Part shown: one piece after another, positions 36,586 to 50,633 of the stretch | Position numbering within the stretch: position 1 is the stretch's first letter | How the letters are laid out: each line of letters begins with the position of its first letter | Source: Sapria himalayana | Lineage: Eukaryota > Streptophyta > Magnoliopsida > Malpighiales > Rafflesiaceae | DNA length: 64,000 bases | Direction of reading: 5' to 3' | Assembly: GCA_029783825.1 (NCBI GenBank) | Contig: JAREIK010012311.1 | Coordinates: forward strand, 1 to 64,000 | The notes under the pieces: generated by a model | What the model was told of the DNA's origin: nothing | The model's input: the letters and a program-made list of their open reading frames with translations, nothing else | The model's database searches: none | Position numbers and translations under genes: made by a program

Positions 36586-37059
36586 TCTTTATATCTATCT
36601 AATATGTCTATCTATCTGTCAATCTATTTATCTATCAATCTATCTATCTATCTATCTATAAATTTTTAAATCTATCGATATGTCTATCAATCAATCAATC
36701 TATCTATCTATCTGTCTATCTATCAACGTATCAACCAATCATTCTATCTATCTACGTATCTATCTATCTATTTATAAATTTGTCAATCAATCTATCTTTA
36801 TATCTATTTGTCTATCTACTTGCATGTCTATCTGTCTACCTATCTATCTATATATCTATCTCTATATCTATTTGTCTATCTTTCTATCTTTATATATGTA
36901 TATCTATCTATCTATTATTCTAACTATCATTTTTTTCACAATATATCTAGCAATTTGTCTATCTATCTGTTTATCTATATGTTTATCAATCTATTGATCT
37001 ATTTGTCTTTCTATTTTTTTATCTATCAATCTATGAATCTATCTATTAATCTATTTATG

Positions 37060-39700
37060 AAACTGTTTATATATTTGCCTATCAATAGTGTGTCTATATG
37101 TTTATGTTTGTCTAACTATTTATTTATTTGTCTAACTATCTATCTATTTTTTAATCTATCTTTCTTTATGTATGTTTGTCTGTCTATTTGCTTATTTGTA
37201 TGTGTCTACCTGCCTACCTGACTGTCTACCTGCCTGACTAACTAACAAATTGTATGTATGTCTATCTATATGTATGTCTACCTATTTGTCTATCTATGTA
37301 TCTATTTATATGTTTTTCAATCTGGCTGTTTGTCTATCTATCTATTTGTCTATCTATCTATCTGTTTGTATGTCAAAAAATCTATTTATGTATCTAACTA
37401 TCTATCTATCTATCTTCTATCTATTTGTCTATCTATCTATCTATATATCTGTCTATCTATCACTCTTTCAATCATTTAATCTATCTATCTATCTATATGT
37501 ATGTCTACCTATTTTTCTATCTATGTATCTATTTATATGTTTTTCAATCTGTCTGTTTGTCTATCTATCTATTTGTCTATATATCTATCTGTTTGTATGT
37601 CAATCAATATATTTATGTATCTATCTATCTATCTATCAATCTTCTATCTATTTGTCTATCTATCTATCAATATATATATATATATATCTGTCTATCTATC
37701 AGTCTTTCAATCATTTAATCTATCTATCTATCTATCTATATATCTATATATCTGTATGTCTCTCTATCTTTATATCTATCTATCTATTTATCTATATGTC
37801 TATCTATCTATCTATCTCTCCATCTGTCTAGCTATCTAGTTATCTATCTTTCTTTCTATCTGACTTTCTATTTGTATATCTAATAATCTATATATATATG
37901 TCTATATATCTATCAATCTATCTGTCTATCTTTATGTCAATCAATCAATCTATCTATATATCTATCTTTCTATCTCTTTATCTATCTATCAATATTTCTA
38001 TCTATCTATCTACCTATTTATTTATTTATCTATCTGTATGTCTATCGATATGTCTATCTATCTAACTAACTATCTACCTATCTATCTAACATTCAATCAA
38101 TCATTTTATTTGTCTTTCTTTCTGTCTATCTATCTATCTATCTATATGTCTCTATATCTATTTATCAATCAACCTATTTGATAATCTTTTTATCTATCTA
38201 TCAATCTATGTGTCTGTCTGTCTATCTGTATATGTAGCTACATGTCTATTTATTTGTCCATCTATTTGTTTATCTATCTTTCTATCAATCTATCTATGTA
38301 TCTATATATCTATCTATATAAAAATATATCTATTAATCTATTTATCTGTCTGTCTTTCTATCTATGTATCTATTAATATGATTATCAATTTCTCTATTAT
38401 TCTTTCTATCATTCTTTCTATCAATCTATCTAGCTATCTTTCTATATAGTTGTCTATCTATATGTCTATATATCTATCTATCTATCTATTTATCTTTCTA
38501 TCTGTCTATTTATATATCTATATATCTATTTTTATATCTATGTATATAACTATTTTTTAAAAAGTTTATCTATCTATCCATCTATTTATCTATTTATCAA
38601 ATTGTCTATATATCTACCTATCTATAGTCTCTTTATGTGTTTGTTTGTCTTCCTATTTATTTGTATGTCTTTCATTTTGTTTGTCTGTCTCTTTGTCTAT
38701 CTGTCTATTTAACTAACTATCTATCTATCTATCTATTTGTCTGTGTGTATGTCTTCCTGACTATCTACCTACCTAACTAACTGACTAACTTTCTATCTAT
38801 GTGTATGTCTATCGATCTATTTGTCTATCAATCTATCTGTCTGTATGTCTATCTATCTATCTGTCTATTTTTATATCTATCTATCTATCTATCTGTGTGT
38901 GTGTGTGTATGTATGTATGTATCTATCTATATGTTTATCTATCTATCTAGCTATCAATCAATCAATCAATCTATCTATCTATAGATCTATCATTTATAAA
39001 AAAATAAATAAATATATATATATATATCTCTATCTGTCTATCTAGCTATCTATTTATCTGTCTATCTGTCTGTCTATCAATCTATTTATACGTCTATCTA
39101 TCATTCTATCTATCTATCTATGTATTAATCAATCATTCGATCTATCTATCTACCTGTCTATCTATCTGTCTAACAATCTGTCTATCAATCTATCATTCTA
39201 TTTATCTATCTATTTATCTTTATATCTTTCTATCTATTTGTCTATCTACCTGCCTGTCTATCTATCCTTCTATTTATCTATATTCCTATCTATTTGTCTA
39301 TCTATTTATCTATATGTCTCTCTATCTTTCTATCAATCTGTATATCATTCTTTCTATAAATTTATCTAGCTATTTATTTATATATCTATTTATCTATCGA
39401 TCTATTTTCTTTATATTTGTCTATCAATCTATGAATCTATCATTAATCTATTTATCAACTATCTATATATCAACCTATCTATAATCTGGTTTTATGTTTG
39501 CCTGTCTGTCTATTTATTTGTATATCTGTCTATCTATTTTTTATCTATCTTTCTATCTATTGTCAGTGTATTTGTTTATTTCTCTGTGTATTTGGATTCC
39601 TACCTGACTGTTTACTTGCCTTACTAACTAACTAACTAATTTTATGTCTGTTTATCTATATGTATGTATACCTATTTTTCTATCTATTATCTTTTTTTAT
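37060..39700. repeat. Long-period duplications within TCTA block 3
   Basis: An unusual cluster of CCTGACT, CTACCT and ACTAACTAAC variants occurs three times, near 37205-37250, 38755-38795 and 39597-39640, with related flanking variant order (TTATGT..TTTGTCTGTC upstream). Within it a 228-bp segment is directly duplicated: TGTATGTCTACCTATTT starts at 37271 and 37499, and the match continues to about 37735. A third, weaker copy lies near 39660-39800. Confidence 0.7.
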
Positions 39701-40242
39701 GTTTTTCAATCTGACTATCTATCTAACTGTCTATTTGTTTATCTGTCTATCTGTTTATCTACCTTTATAACTATCTAGCTATTTATCTATCTATCTATCT
39801 TCTTTCTATTTGTCTATCTATCTATCTATATATATGTCTATCTATTAGTCCTTCTATTCGTAAATCTATTTTGTCTATCTATCTATCTATATGTATATCT
39901 ATCTATCTATTTGTAAATATATTTGTATATCTACATGTCTATCTATCTGTATATCTTTCTGTCTAGCTATTTATTGATCTATCTATCTATCTTTCTATCT
40001 AATTATCTATTTGTCTATTTATTTATCTATCTATATGTCTATATATCTATCTATCAGTCTATCTAAATATCTATCTATCTATCAATTTGTTTTTCTATAT
40101 GTCTATTAATCAATGAATCAATCTATTTGAATATCTATCTATCTATCGATGTGTAGGTCTGTCTATTGATATGTCTATCTATCTCTCTATCTCTCCATCT
40201 ATTTGACTATAAATTAATCATTATATATATATGTATCTATCT

Positions 40243-40289
<47 letters not shown>

Positions 40290-40857
40290 ATTATCTTTCT
40301 ATTTATCTGTCTATCGATATGTAAATCTTTATATCTGTCTGTCTATCTATCTATCTAACTATCCATCAATATGACTGTATTTTTTTCGATTTGTCTATCA
40401 ATTTGTCAATCTTGTTATCTATCTATATGACAATCTATCTTTTTATCTATCTATTTAACTATCTATCTATGTGTCTATATATAAGTATATCTATTTGTCA
40501 ATCATTCTGTCTACCTATCTATGTTTCTATCTATCTTTATAAATATATAACTATCTTTTTATCTATCTATCTATCTATCTATTTATCTATCTTTCTATCT
40601 AATTGTCTTTCTATTTGTATATCTATCTATGTATCTATATATCTAATCTGTATATCTATCTATCTATCTAACTATCTATTTGTCTAATAATCTACTAATC
40701 TATCTGTCTAACTATTTGTCTATCTATTTGACTATCTAATTGTCTATCTATTTATCTATCAATCTGTCTATCTATCTATCTTTCTAGCTATCTTTCTTTC
40801 TTTTTATCAATTTATATATTAATCTATCTATCAATCTATCTATAAATTTGTCTATGA

Positions 40858-40893
<36 letters not shown>

Positions 40894-43822
40894 CTCTCTA
40901 TCTATCTATCTATCAATCTTTCAACCTGTCTACCTATCTATCTATCTATCTATCTATTTGTGTGTCTATCTATTCATCTATTTGTCTATCTATATGTTTG
41001 GTCATCTATTTGTTTGTCTATATGTTTGACAATCTATTTGCCTCTCTAATTTATCTATTTGTCTATCTATTTGTATATCTGTATATCTATCTATATCTAT
41101 CTGTCTGTCTATCTTTCAATCTTTCTTTGTCATATAATCTATCGATCTATTTGTCTATCTAGCTATCTATCAATCTTTCTATCTATCTATTTATCTCTCT
41201 ATTTATTTATCAATATGCATATCTACCTGTCTATCAATCTTTAGATCAATATATCTATGAAACTCATCTATCAATTTTTCTTTCAATCAGTCTATCAATC
41301 TATCTATCATGAAATCATTTCTATCTATCTATTTTCTTTCTTTCCTTCTTTAAATTTGTCTATAATCCATCTATAAATCTGTCTATCTATCTTATTTGTC
41401 TGTCTGTCTACTATCAATCTGTATATCTTTATATATCAATCTATTTGTCGATAAATCTATTTATTTATCTATCAATGTATCTATCTATCTATATATCTAT
41501 CTATTTATCTTTCTATCAATCTATCGGTCTTTCTATCTGTCCATCAATCTGTTTACCTATCAATCTATGTATCTATCAATCTGTTTGTCTATCTATAAGT
41601 CTATTTGTCTATCTATCTATCTATGTTTCTATCAATTTGTCTATTTATATATCTTCTATCTATATGTCTATCTATTTATATATCTATCTATCTATCTATC
41701 TGTCAATCATTCTATCTATCATTTTATCTATGTGTCTATATATATATATATCTATCTATTTGTCTATATATTTTTCTACCAATCTATCTATAAATCTATG
41801 CTTCTATTTGCATTTCTACATCTTTATCTATCTATATATCTATCTGTTTATCTATCTGACTATTTATCTATCTATATATTTATCTATCTTTATATTTATC
41901 TATCAATCTTCTATCAATCAATCTATCAATTAATCATTCAATCTCTATAGCTTTCTATCTATCTATCTTTCTTTCTTTCATTTTTTCTTTCTTTCTATAA
42001 ATCTATCTATATATCTATATCTATTTGTTTATCTTCTATCTTTTTATCTATATGTCTTTGAGTTTATCTATCTGTCTGTCTATTTGTCTATCTATTTGTG
42101 TATATATCTATCTATCTATCTTGATGTCTGAATATCTATCTAACTATCTATTTATCTATCTATTTGTATATTTATTTATCTATATATGTAGTTATCTATA
42201 TGCCTATCTATCTGTCAATTTATCCATCCATCTATCTATCTATCTATATATCTACCTATCTAACAATCATTCTATCTATCTCTCTATCTTTCTATTTATC
42301 TATATATCTATCTATCTATATATCTATCTATCTATATATCTATCTATATGTCAATCTATATGTATATTATTCTATCATTCTGTCTATCAATATATCTATC
42401 TATCTCTCTAGCTATTTATCTATTTGTCTATCATTCTATTTATTTATTTGTATATAGATCTATCTATCTAACTATCTATATATCTATATGTCTATTAATC
42501 TGTCAATCAAAAATATGTATCTTTTTATATTTCTTTCTGTATATCTATCTTTCTATATATATATATCTATCTATCTTTAAATCTATCTATATATTTGTCT
42601 ATCTGACTGTTCATCTATCTTTATATCTATCTGTCTATCAATCTGTTTTAAAACTATCTATCTATCTGTCTATCAATCAATGATTCATCTATCTATCTAT
42701 CTATATATCTATATATCTATATATCAATTAATTTATCTATTTAGCTTTTTGTATATCACGCTATCTATCTATCTATCTATATATTTATATGTATATCTAT
42801 CTATCTGTATAACTATCTGTCTATTAATCTATCTATATATCTATGTATCTATTTATCTATTTATCTTTCTATCTACATATATATCTAAATATCTATTTAT
42901 TAATCTATCTATATATTTGTATATCTATCTCTTTATCTATGTTTATATCTATCTGTTTATAAATGTATCTAAAAATCTATCTATCAATCAATGATTCTAT
43001 CTATATATCTATCTATCTATCTGTCGATCAATATATCAATCTATCTATCTTTCAATCTATCTATTTATTTATCTTTCTATCTTTCTATCAATCTATCTAT
43101 CTGCCTATCTATCTATATGTTTATCTATCTATGTGTCAATTAATTAATCTATCAATCTATCTACATATATATTTGTCTATCTATATATCTATCTATTTAT
43201 CCATCAATCAATATATCTATCTATCTTTTTATCTAACTATCCATCTATTCGTATATCTATTTATTTATCTATTTATCTATCTATCTATCTATCTATATGT
43301 CGATATATCTATCTATATATCTATCAATCTAACTAACTATTTATCTTTCTTTCTAGCTATATATCAGTCTAATTATATATAAGTCTATCTATTTGTATAT
43401 TATTCTATATATCATTCTGTCTATTAATATACCTATCTATCTATCTATCTATATATCTATTTATTTATCTATCAATCAATCAATCGTTCTATTTATTTAT
43501 TTATTTATCTATCTGTCTGTCTATCTATTAATCTATCTATCTATCTGTATATCAATCTATGTATCTTTATGCCTTTCTATCTATATATCAATATATGTAT
43601 ATATCTATCAATCTATCTTCTTGTCTATCTAGCTGCCTATTTATTAATCAATCTATATATCAATTTATCTATCTATTATTTCTCAATATATCTATTTATC
43701 TATCTTTATTTCTATCTGTGTATCAATATTTCTATAAATCTAACTATATGTGTATTATTCAATAATTCAATCTATCTATATATCTATCTATCTCTCTGTC
43801 TATCTATCCATCTATCTCTCTT

Positions 43823-43985
43823 TCAATCAATCAATCAATCTATCTATCTATCTATTTTTATATTTATCTATCTATCAATCTATCAATCAATCAATCAATC
43901 TATCTATCTATCTATCTATTCTTATATTTATCTATCTATCAATCTATCAATCAATCTATCAATCAATCAATCTTTCTATCTATCT
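43823..43985. repeat. ~60-bp tandem repeat in the TCTA array
   Basis: A cassette of several CAAT units, then CTAT units, then a TTTTTATATTTATC or TTCTTATATTTATC landmark, repeats at 43823, 43883 and about 43947. Confidence 0.75.
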
Positions 43986-44725
43986 ATCTAAATGTTTGTC
44001 AATCTGTCTTTCTATTGGTCTATCTATCTGTCTATATATATGTTTGTCTATCATTTTATATATCTATCTATCCATCATTCTATCTTCTATCTATCTATCT
44101 ATTTATCTGTTTGTCTATCTATCTGACTTTGAATCTATCTATTACTCTATATATCTTTTTGTGTATTAAATTATTTATATATTTTTTTCTTTTTAACTGT
44201 ATGCTATCAATTTATTTATATATTTATCTATCTTTGTTTCTTTTTATCTATTTATCAATCTATCTATCCATAATCTATATATCTATCTATCTATGTCTCT
44301 ATCAATCTATTTATCAATCTATCTATCTATCAATATGTCTATATATCTATATATTTGCTTATCTATCTATTTGTGTATCTATCTGTCTATTTATCTATCT
44401 ATATATCACACTGTCTATCTATTTGTTTATCAATTTATCTATTGATCTTTCTATCTAACTTTCTGTCTATCTATCTAACTATCTCTCTATGTATCTATAT
44501 ATCAATTTGTCTATATATCTATCCATCAAACTATCTACCTTTCTATCTATCTGTCTATCAATCTGGCTATCATTCTATCTATGTGTATATCTATTTATTT
44601 ATTAGTGTCTATCTATCTATCTATCTACCGATCTATATGTACATCTATTTGTCTATCAATATGTGTATCTATCTGTCTTTCTATTTGTCTATCTTTATTT
44701 CTATCTATATGTCTATCTATATATC

Positions 44726-44756
<31 letters not shown>

Positions 44757-45084
44757 GTGTATATCTATATGTCTATTTATCTATTTTATTTCTTTATATC
44801 TATCTTTCTTTCAATATTTCTACCAATCTATCCATCAATAAGTCTATAAATCAAACATTCGATCAAACTATCTTTTTGTCTATTTATTTTTTTATCTATT
44901 TGTCTATCAATGTGTCTATAAATCTGACCATTTATCTCTCTATTTATCAAGCTTTTTGTATATCTATCTTTCTATCTATCTATCTATATGTCTATCTATC
45001 TGTATATATGTCTATCTGCCTATCTATCTGTCTATCTATTTGTTTATCTATCTAACTATCTATCTGTCTCTGTATCTGTCCATC

Positions 45085-45115
<31 letters not shown>

Positions 45116-45574
45116 CTATCTATATAGTTGTCTATCTATTTGTCTACCTATCTGTATATCTATCTATCTAGTTATCTATTTGTCTATCTATCTGTCTATT
45201 TATTTGTCTATAAATCTGTCTATCAATTTGACTATTATTCTTTCCATCAATTTATCTAACTACATGTCTATCTATCTGTCTATCTATATGTCTATCTATC
45301 TAACTATCTATATGTATATCTATCTATCTATCTATCTATCTACCTACCTCTCTTTCTATTTGTCTGTATTTCTATCTGCCTATCTATCTATCTATATATC
45401 TATTTATTTATCTATCTATGTGGTTATCTATCAATCAATCAATCTATATATTAATCATTCTATCTTTCTATCTATCTATCTATCTACCTATCTGAATGTA
45501 TATCTATTTGTCTGTCTATCATTCTAGATATCATTCTATCTATTAATCAAATATCTATCTATCTATCTATATAT

Positions 45575-45591
45575 TTATACTACAAGAAAAT
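45575..45591. repeat. Left target duplication (TTA) and terminal inverted repeat
   Basis: TTA is followed by TACTACAAGAAAAT. It pairs with the right end at 62754-62770, whose reverse complement reads AACTACAAGAAAAT followed on the flank by the TTA copy. Confidence 0.9.
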
Positions 45592-46060
45592 CTCATATAG
45601 CTAGAGACAATTCCCTAGCTAAAGGTGTATTTAAAGTTACTAAACAGAATATAACGACAGATTACCGATAGATCAGTTCCCTATCTAAAGTACTTCTTGC
45701 TAAAATTTAGAGATGGATAGTGTCCCTAGCTAAAAAGTTAGCGACGGAAAAATCCCTTGCTAAAAAAGACAAATTCACTAGATAAATTATCAAGATAAAT
45801 GAGATTTTCCATCCCTAAACGAAAATAATGATGGATGATTCCCTAGCTAAAGTGCAGTTCTATAAATTTTACCGACGGTTATAGTCCATAGCTAAATAAA
45901 ATTAGCGAGGAAAATACGTCGCCAATTTTAATATTTCCCAAGCCAAATTAGCTAGGAAAAATTCCCTAGCTAATTTGGCAAAGAATTTGTCCCTTGATAT
46001 TTTAATTTCAATATTATTTTCAAAATTTAAATTATATTAAAATTTTTTGGCTAAATTATT
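45592..46060. repeat. 3'-side subterminal repeat region of copy 2
   Basis: It contains repeated CCCTAGCTAA, GCTAAA, TTAGCGACGGA and their complements. The order follows that of copy 1 at 25072-25500. By family knowledge these are candidate binding sites of the TNP1-type protein. Confidence 0.7.
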
Positions 46061-46194
46061 TAATATTTATTATCAAGTTGAATAAAAATTGAAACTATAA
46101 ATAATTTATATTAAACAAAAAATTAAGATCATTTAATATCTTATTCTAATTCAATATTTTGCATAATTGAAACAAAAAAATAACAAAATTTTAT

Positions 46195-48290
46195 TTCAAC
46201 TTATTCATCAATGTATCTACCACGAGTGCATAAAGTATAGTATATTCATTAATTGACATTGCTTTCTCTCTCCATGCTCCTCTGATCATCTTTTTTCTTC
46301 TGCGACAAAGCTGTCTGGGACACGACACATAATGTCTAGTGAAAAATCCCATCACTTATAGAAGATTTGTATGAGGAATAATGTGGTATCATATCTCTAA
46401 GAAATGTAAACCACTCAGTCAAATTAAAAAAAGTTATGTTTTGATACATATATAATCATGTAGTATATATGTAAATATATACTAGTATTTCACTCGTACT
46501 TATATTAATACAGTATATGTACATAAAAACAACAGTATTATGTGTACATATAAAATCAGTACAAATATACTCAGTATATATGTACATAAAATACTATAGT
46601 ATTATATGTACGTATATACTTACTTTATTCATACTTATATACCTCATTAGTTGTTGTTGCTGCTGCTCCCGCTGCCACTCCTAGAAATGCTACCGTTGCC
46701 GCCGCAGCTTCCGGTGATGCCGCCGTTGCTGTCGCTGCCGCTGCTTCTGGTGATGCCGCCGCTGCTGTCGCTGCCGCTGCCTCCGATGCTACCACTCATA
46801 TTGCTGTCGCTCCCGCAGACGCTACCACCACTACAGCCCCCTCTACTGCCGCCGCCGCCACTATAGTCGCTACCGCTTCCACTGCCACCGCTGCCGTAGC
46901 TACCGTCGTTGCCGCTGCTATCGCTACTATTGTTGTTGATAATAGGCTTTTACATACCTATAATAGGTTAAAACTCTACCCAAAGAATTCGGAGACACAC
47001 AAACGTTTTCACAGATATATAAAAATAGTTATTATAGACATGAACCAACACAAATTAAAGTTAATTGTCATACAGCTTAAACTAAAATTTAATTAAAAAT
47101 TTAATATTTTTATATTAAATTTAATAAAAACAGAAACTATAAATGAAAAATTTAAATTAAACAAATAAAATTCATTGAATAACATATTCTAATACAATAT
47201 TTTAAATAACTAAAAAAATAATAAAATCATATTACATCTTAGCAAACAATGTATCTACCGACTGTGCATAAAGTATAATCTATCAATGCATTGACATTGC
47301 TTTCTCTCTCTCTATTCATCTGATCACCAACTTTCCACTGCGAATAAGCTATCCATGTCACGGTGCTTCATGTCTGTTGAAAATTCCCTTCACTTATACA
47401 AGCATCGTATGGGAAACAATGCGGTACCACATCTATAAAAGATTCAAACCACTAAATCAAATCAAAATAAATTTAAAAAAACTATGTTTTGATAAATATA
47501 TATTACTGCAACAAAAATTTACATATATACTTGTATTTCACTCGTACATATATTACTGAATTATTTGTACATATACATTGTAGTATCATGCATACATATG
47601 TACCGAGTACATATATACTAAGTATATATGTACATAAAATACTACAGAATTATATGTACGTATATACTGACTATATATGTACATATATACCACATTTGTT
47701 GCCATTCCTAATGCTTCCGCTGTCGCTGCCGCCCCTGCCGCTAGCTGCCACACCTGTCACTACTGTCGTTGCCACTACGCTACTACTAGTGCTGCCGCCA
47801 CTGCCTCCTTGCTGCTGCTACTATTACTGCCGCTATAGCTGTTGCTGCCACTGATGCCGCCACCACCACCGCAGCCTTCGCTGCCACTAATTCTACTGCT
47901 TCTTTCACTGCCTCCACTATAGCTGCTGCCATTGCTGTTGCGTCTACCACCACTACTGTTGTCGCCGCTGCTGACGCTGCCACTGCCATTGCTACTACCG
48001 TCGCTGCCGGTGCTATTGTCGCTGTTGTTGCTGTTGCCACCGCTGATGCTTCAGCTACCGCCATTACCGGTACTACTGCCACTACCACTTCAGCTACCAT
48101 CGCTGTCATCACTGCCATCACTACCATCACTGCCACTACTGAAAATAGGCTCTTCATACCTGTAATAGGCTAAAACTCTGCCCAAAAAATTTAGAGACAC
48201 AAAAACATATTCACAAATATATAAAAACAAATATTATAGACATGAACAAACACAAATTAAAGTTGATTGTCATACAGCTTCAACAAAAAT
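46195..48290. repeat. Two tandem units with GC-rich trinucleotide islands
   Basis: CAATGTATCTACC followed by TGCATAAAGTATA occurs at about 46209 and 47248. GC islands lie at 46645-46935 and 47697-48145 and are built of GCTGCC, GCCGCT, ACCACT and similar triplets. The unit is the same as in copy 1, which has three. The last unit ends in CTTCAACAAAAATCCAAAAG as in copy 1. Confidence 0.82.
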
Positions 48291-48589
48291 CCAAAAGATG
48301 TCCAGCAATTATGTTTAGAAATAAAGCGAGTGCAAAAATAAAATGTTTTTAGAATAATAAAGATAAGATAAGCTAGCCCTTTGAAATCGGTAATAATGGG
48401 ACCGATGCATTGGAAGGACCATTGTAATGTCTGAATGCTTTGAATCAAGGTTTTTTCTTTTCTCACATAATGTGTCCTACAAAGATTCATAATTTGGTTA
48501 ATCAGAAATGCAAAGAATAAAACCAGAATAAAAAAAATTTAAACATGCAAAAAAATATCATAATTATTTGCTACACGAAGATAAAAATA

Positions 48590-50491
48590 AATAACAGTTC
48601 AAAAATAATTCTCATACTCAATCATCCTCATAATTTGTAGGGAATGCTAGCCTCTCCTACGAGGATTCGCAGCTAGATCTCGGAATGCTATATGTTGCGC
48701 CGATGCCACTAACTGTGACTCCATATTGGATATATGCTGTTGCATTATATTTTTAATTTCTTTAATTTCTTACATTTCTTCCATCAAATTAGCTATCTGC
48801 TCATCCTTCTTTTTCATTTCGGTCTCCATATCTACAATACGTTCTTTTTTTCCCGTGCTTGTTGTTCAACCTCCTCATCCACCATTGCTGAGTCAGATGA
48901 ATTAGAAGCACGACTTCTACGAAAAATGACACTTCCTTTGAGCCGATTCTATATACTCGCTATTTCTTTCAACCTCCTATTGTCTCCAAATAAATAGGAT
49001 CATAGTCAATTGGTTGAGGATCCATAGAACCCTCAACTTGTTGATGAGTAGCTATCACACGTTCCTCCATTAGGTCTTGAGATAAAATAGAGAAAAAAAC
49101 TATTATAGATTTACAAAAAATAAAATAAATATTTTGCATTCAAAACAATTTTCATTATGTACTGTAGTTTTATAAAATCTAATTAATATAACAATTTCTT
49201 ATAGTAATCATCTGAGACTTTTTGTCAACATACTGACCATCGACTTTTTTCACATGCATCTTTCTGAAAATCTAATAAAAATTTGGATCTCGACCCAATT
49301 CTCCAGCCTAGAATATGTTTTTATTAAGTCATAAAAATACAAATGATAAAAAAAATAAACAAAAGTAATAAAACCATGCAGAGATTTATTTATTGGACTA
49401 TTAGGACAACCACAAAATATAGAAATGTTTAGAATTTTAAATTTGTACCAAATCTCAAACATGCTCAATGCTCGACTTTGAATCTCTAGTGTGTCGATAG
49501 ATTTCTGTACCTAGTCCAGCTACCTCAATTCATTAATTTTTGTGGGCAATATTTGATTTTTTCTTCACATCTAGCTCCTCCCAATAATTATGCCACTAAG
49601 GCTAGTCTTTCTCAGATATAAAATCAGGTCTTTCTTTCATTTTCATTAATTTATGTAGAAAATCAGAATACCATTGAGCAGCTTTGATCTCCCATAATAA
49701 CTTTATCTTTCCATAAAATTTGGATCCCCATGTGTACTGATTCTATATATAGAAAAATGACAAAAGAATTTATATTAACAACAAAAACATAATTATTTAC
49801 TGCTTGAATAATAACAAACATAAAAGTTTAGTAATTAGATAATTATTTTTCAATTCTTTTGTTTTTTTATTTTTACCTGAAAATCATCAAAATATTACTC
49901 TTTTGTTGATTCAGAAACTTTCTTCCAGGAGAAAGCTTTAGAATCAACCATTTTCTTGAAAGCCTTTGAAATTTTAGTTGAACACTTGTGAGATGGAATA
50001 AAACTGTACAAATAAATAAATAACATTAAAAACAAGCAAATCATAACAATATAAAAAACTATGGACAATAATATCAAATTTTTTTTTTCAAGTCATTTTT
50101 ACATATTTCTTTTACCTCTCATCTACAATCTCAATTTCTAACTTTACACTGACTGTAGAGGAAGGCACAACATTTGATGATGTCATTGGTATTGTAAATG
50201 GGGGAACAATCATTGTAAAATGTGGTGTAGAAAATATAGATGGATCAAAAGTTTGTGTAGAAAACACAATGGGTGGTGGGCTTACATCCGATAAAGGTGA
50301 TAGTAGACGTCTCAATGATGGTAATGGTGATAGAAATGGAGATGGTGATTGTGATGTTGAACAGTTGAAGTTTGGATATGGTGGCTATGAGATTGTACTG
50401 ATTCTGTAACATGATGTAACATACTAGATGAATTTGGTTCATTTCTGTGTCCATGTCCACCTCCACCATGGCCACGTCCTTTAAGCGCCAT
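48590..50491 (-). pseudogene. TNP1-like gene of the Ptta/En/Spm (Transposase_24) family
   Basis: The second CACTA gene; in characterised elements its product binds subterminal repeats and assists the transposase. The start is placed at the ATG giving MALKGRGHGGGGHGH (50491), a Gly/His-rich N-terminus, followed by a His- and Pro/Ser/Thr-rich stretch to VDER at about 50116. A donor AG/GTAAAAG follows at 50115. Exon 49877-50003 encodes FIPSHKCSTKISKAFKKMV and WKKVSESTKE, then a donor at 49876. The next exon reads YTWGSKFYGKIK, KMKERPDFISEKD and YWEELDVKKKSNIAHKN. FRKMHVKKVDGQYVD lies at about 49205-49260. 3' exons include MEERVIATHQQVEGSMD, DPIYLETIGG (about 48975-49080) and MESQLVA (about 48690-48725). 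Stops replace residues in several exons (for example after STKE and in KD*P*WHNYW) and the N-terminal part shifts frame, so it is a pseudogene. It is absent from copy 1. Confidence 0.85.
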
Positions 50492-50633
50492 CTGATGTAC
50501 AAAATAAAACAAAGAACAAAAAATAGAGATATAATGAACAAGCATGCATTTTTGAATAAAACAGACTGATATATTTCAAAAAAATATAAAAGTCTTTGAT
50601 AAATTAAATTTATAATAAAATTATAACAATTTA

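Larger units (their letters stand above)
36586..45577. repeat. Degenerate TCTA tetranucleotide array, block 3
   Basis: Same unit and orientation as the other blocks. TA runs occur at about 40246-40286, 40862-40889 and 37671-37687, and TG at about 38893-38910. It ends at 45577, directly at the terminus of the large CACTA element. No gene, RNA or other transposon is supported inside. Confidence 0.95.
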
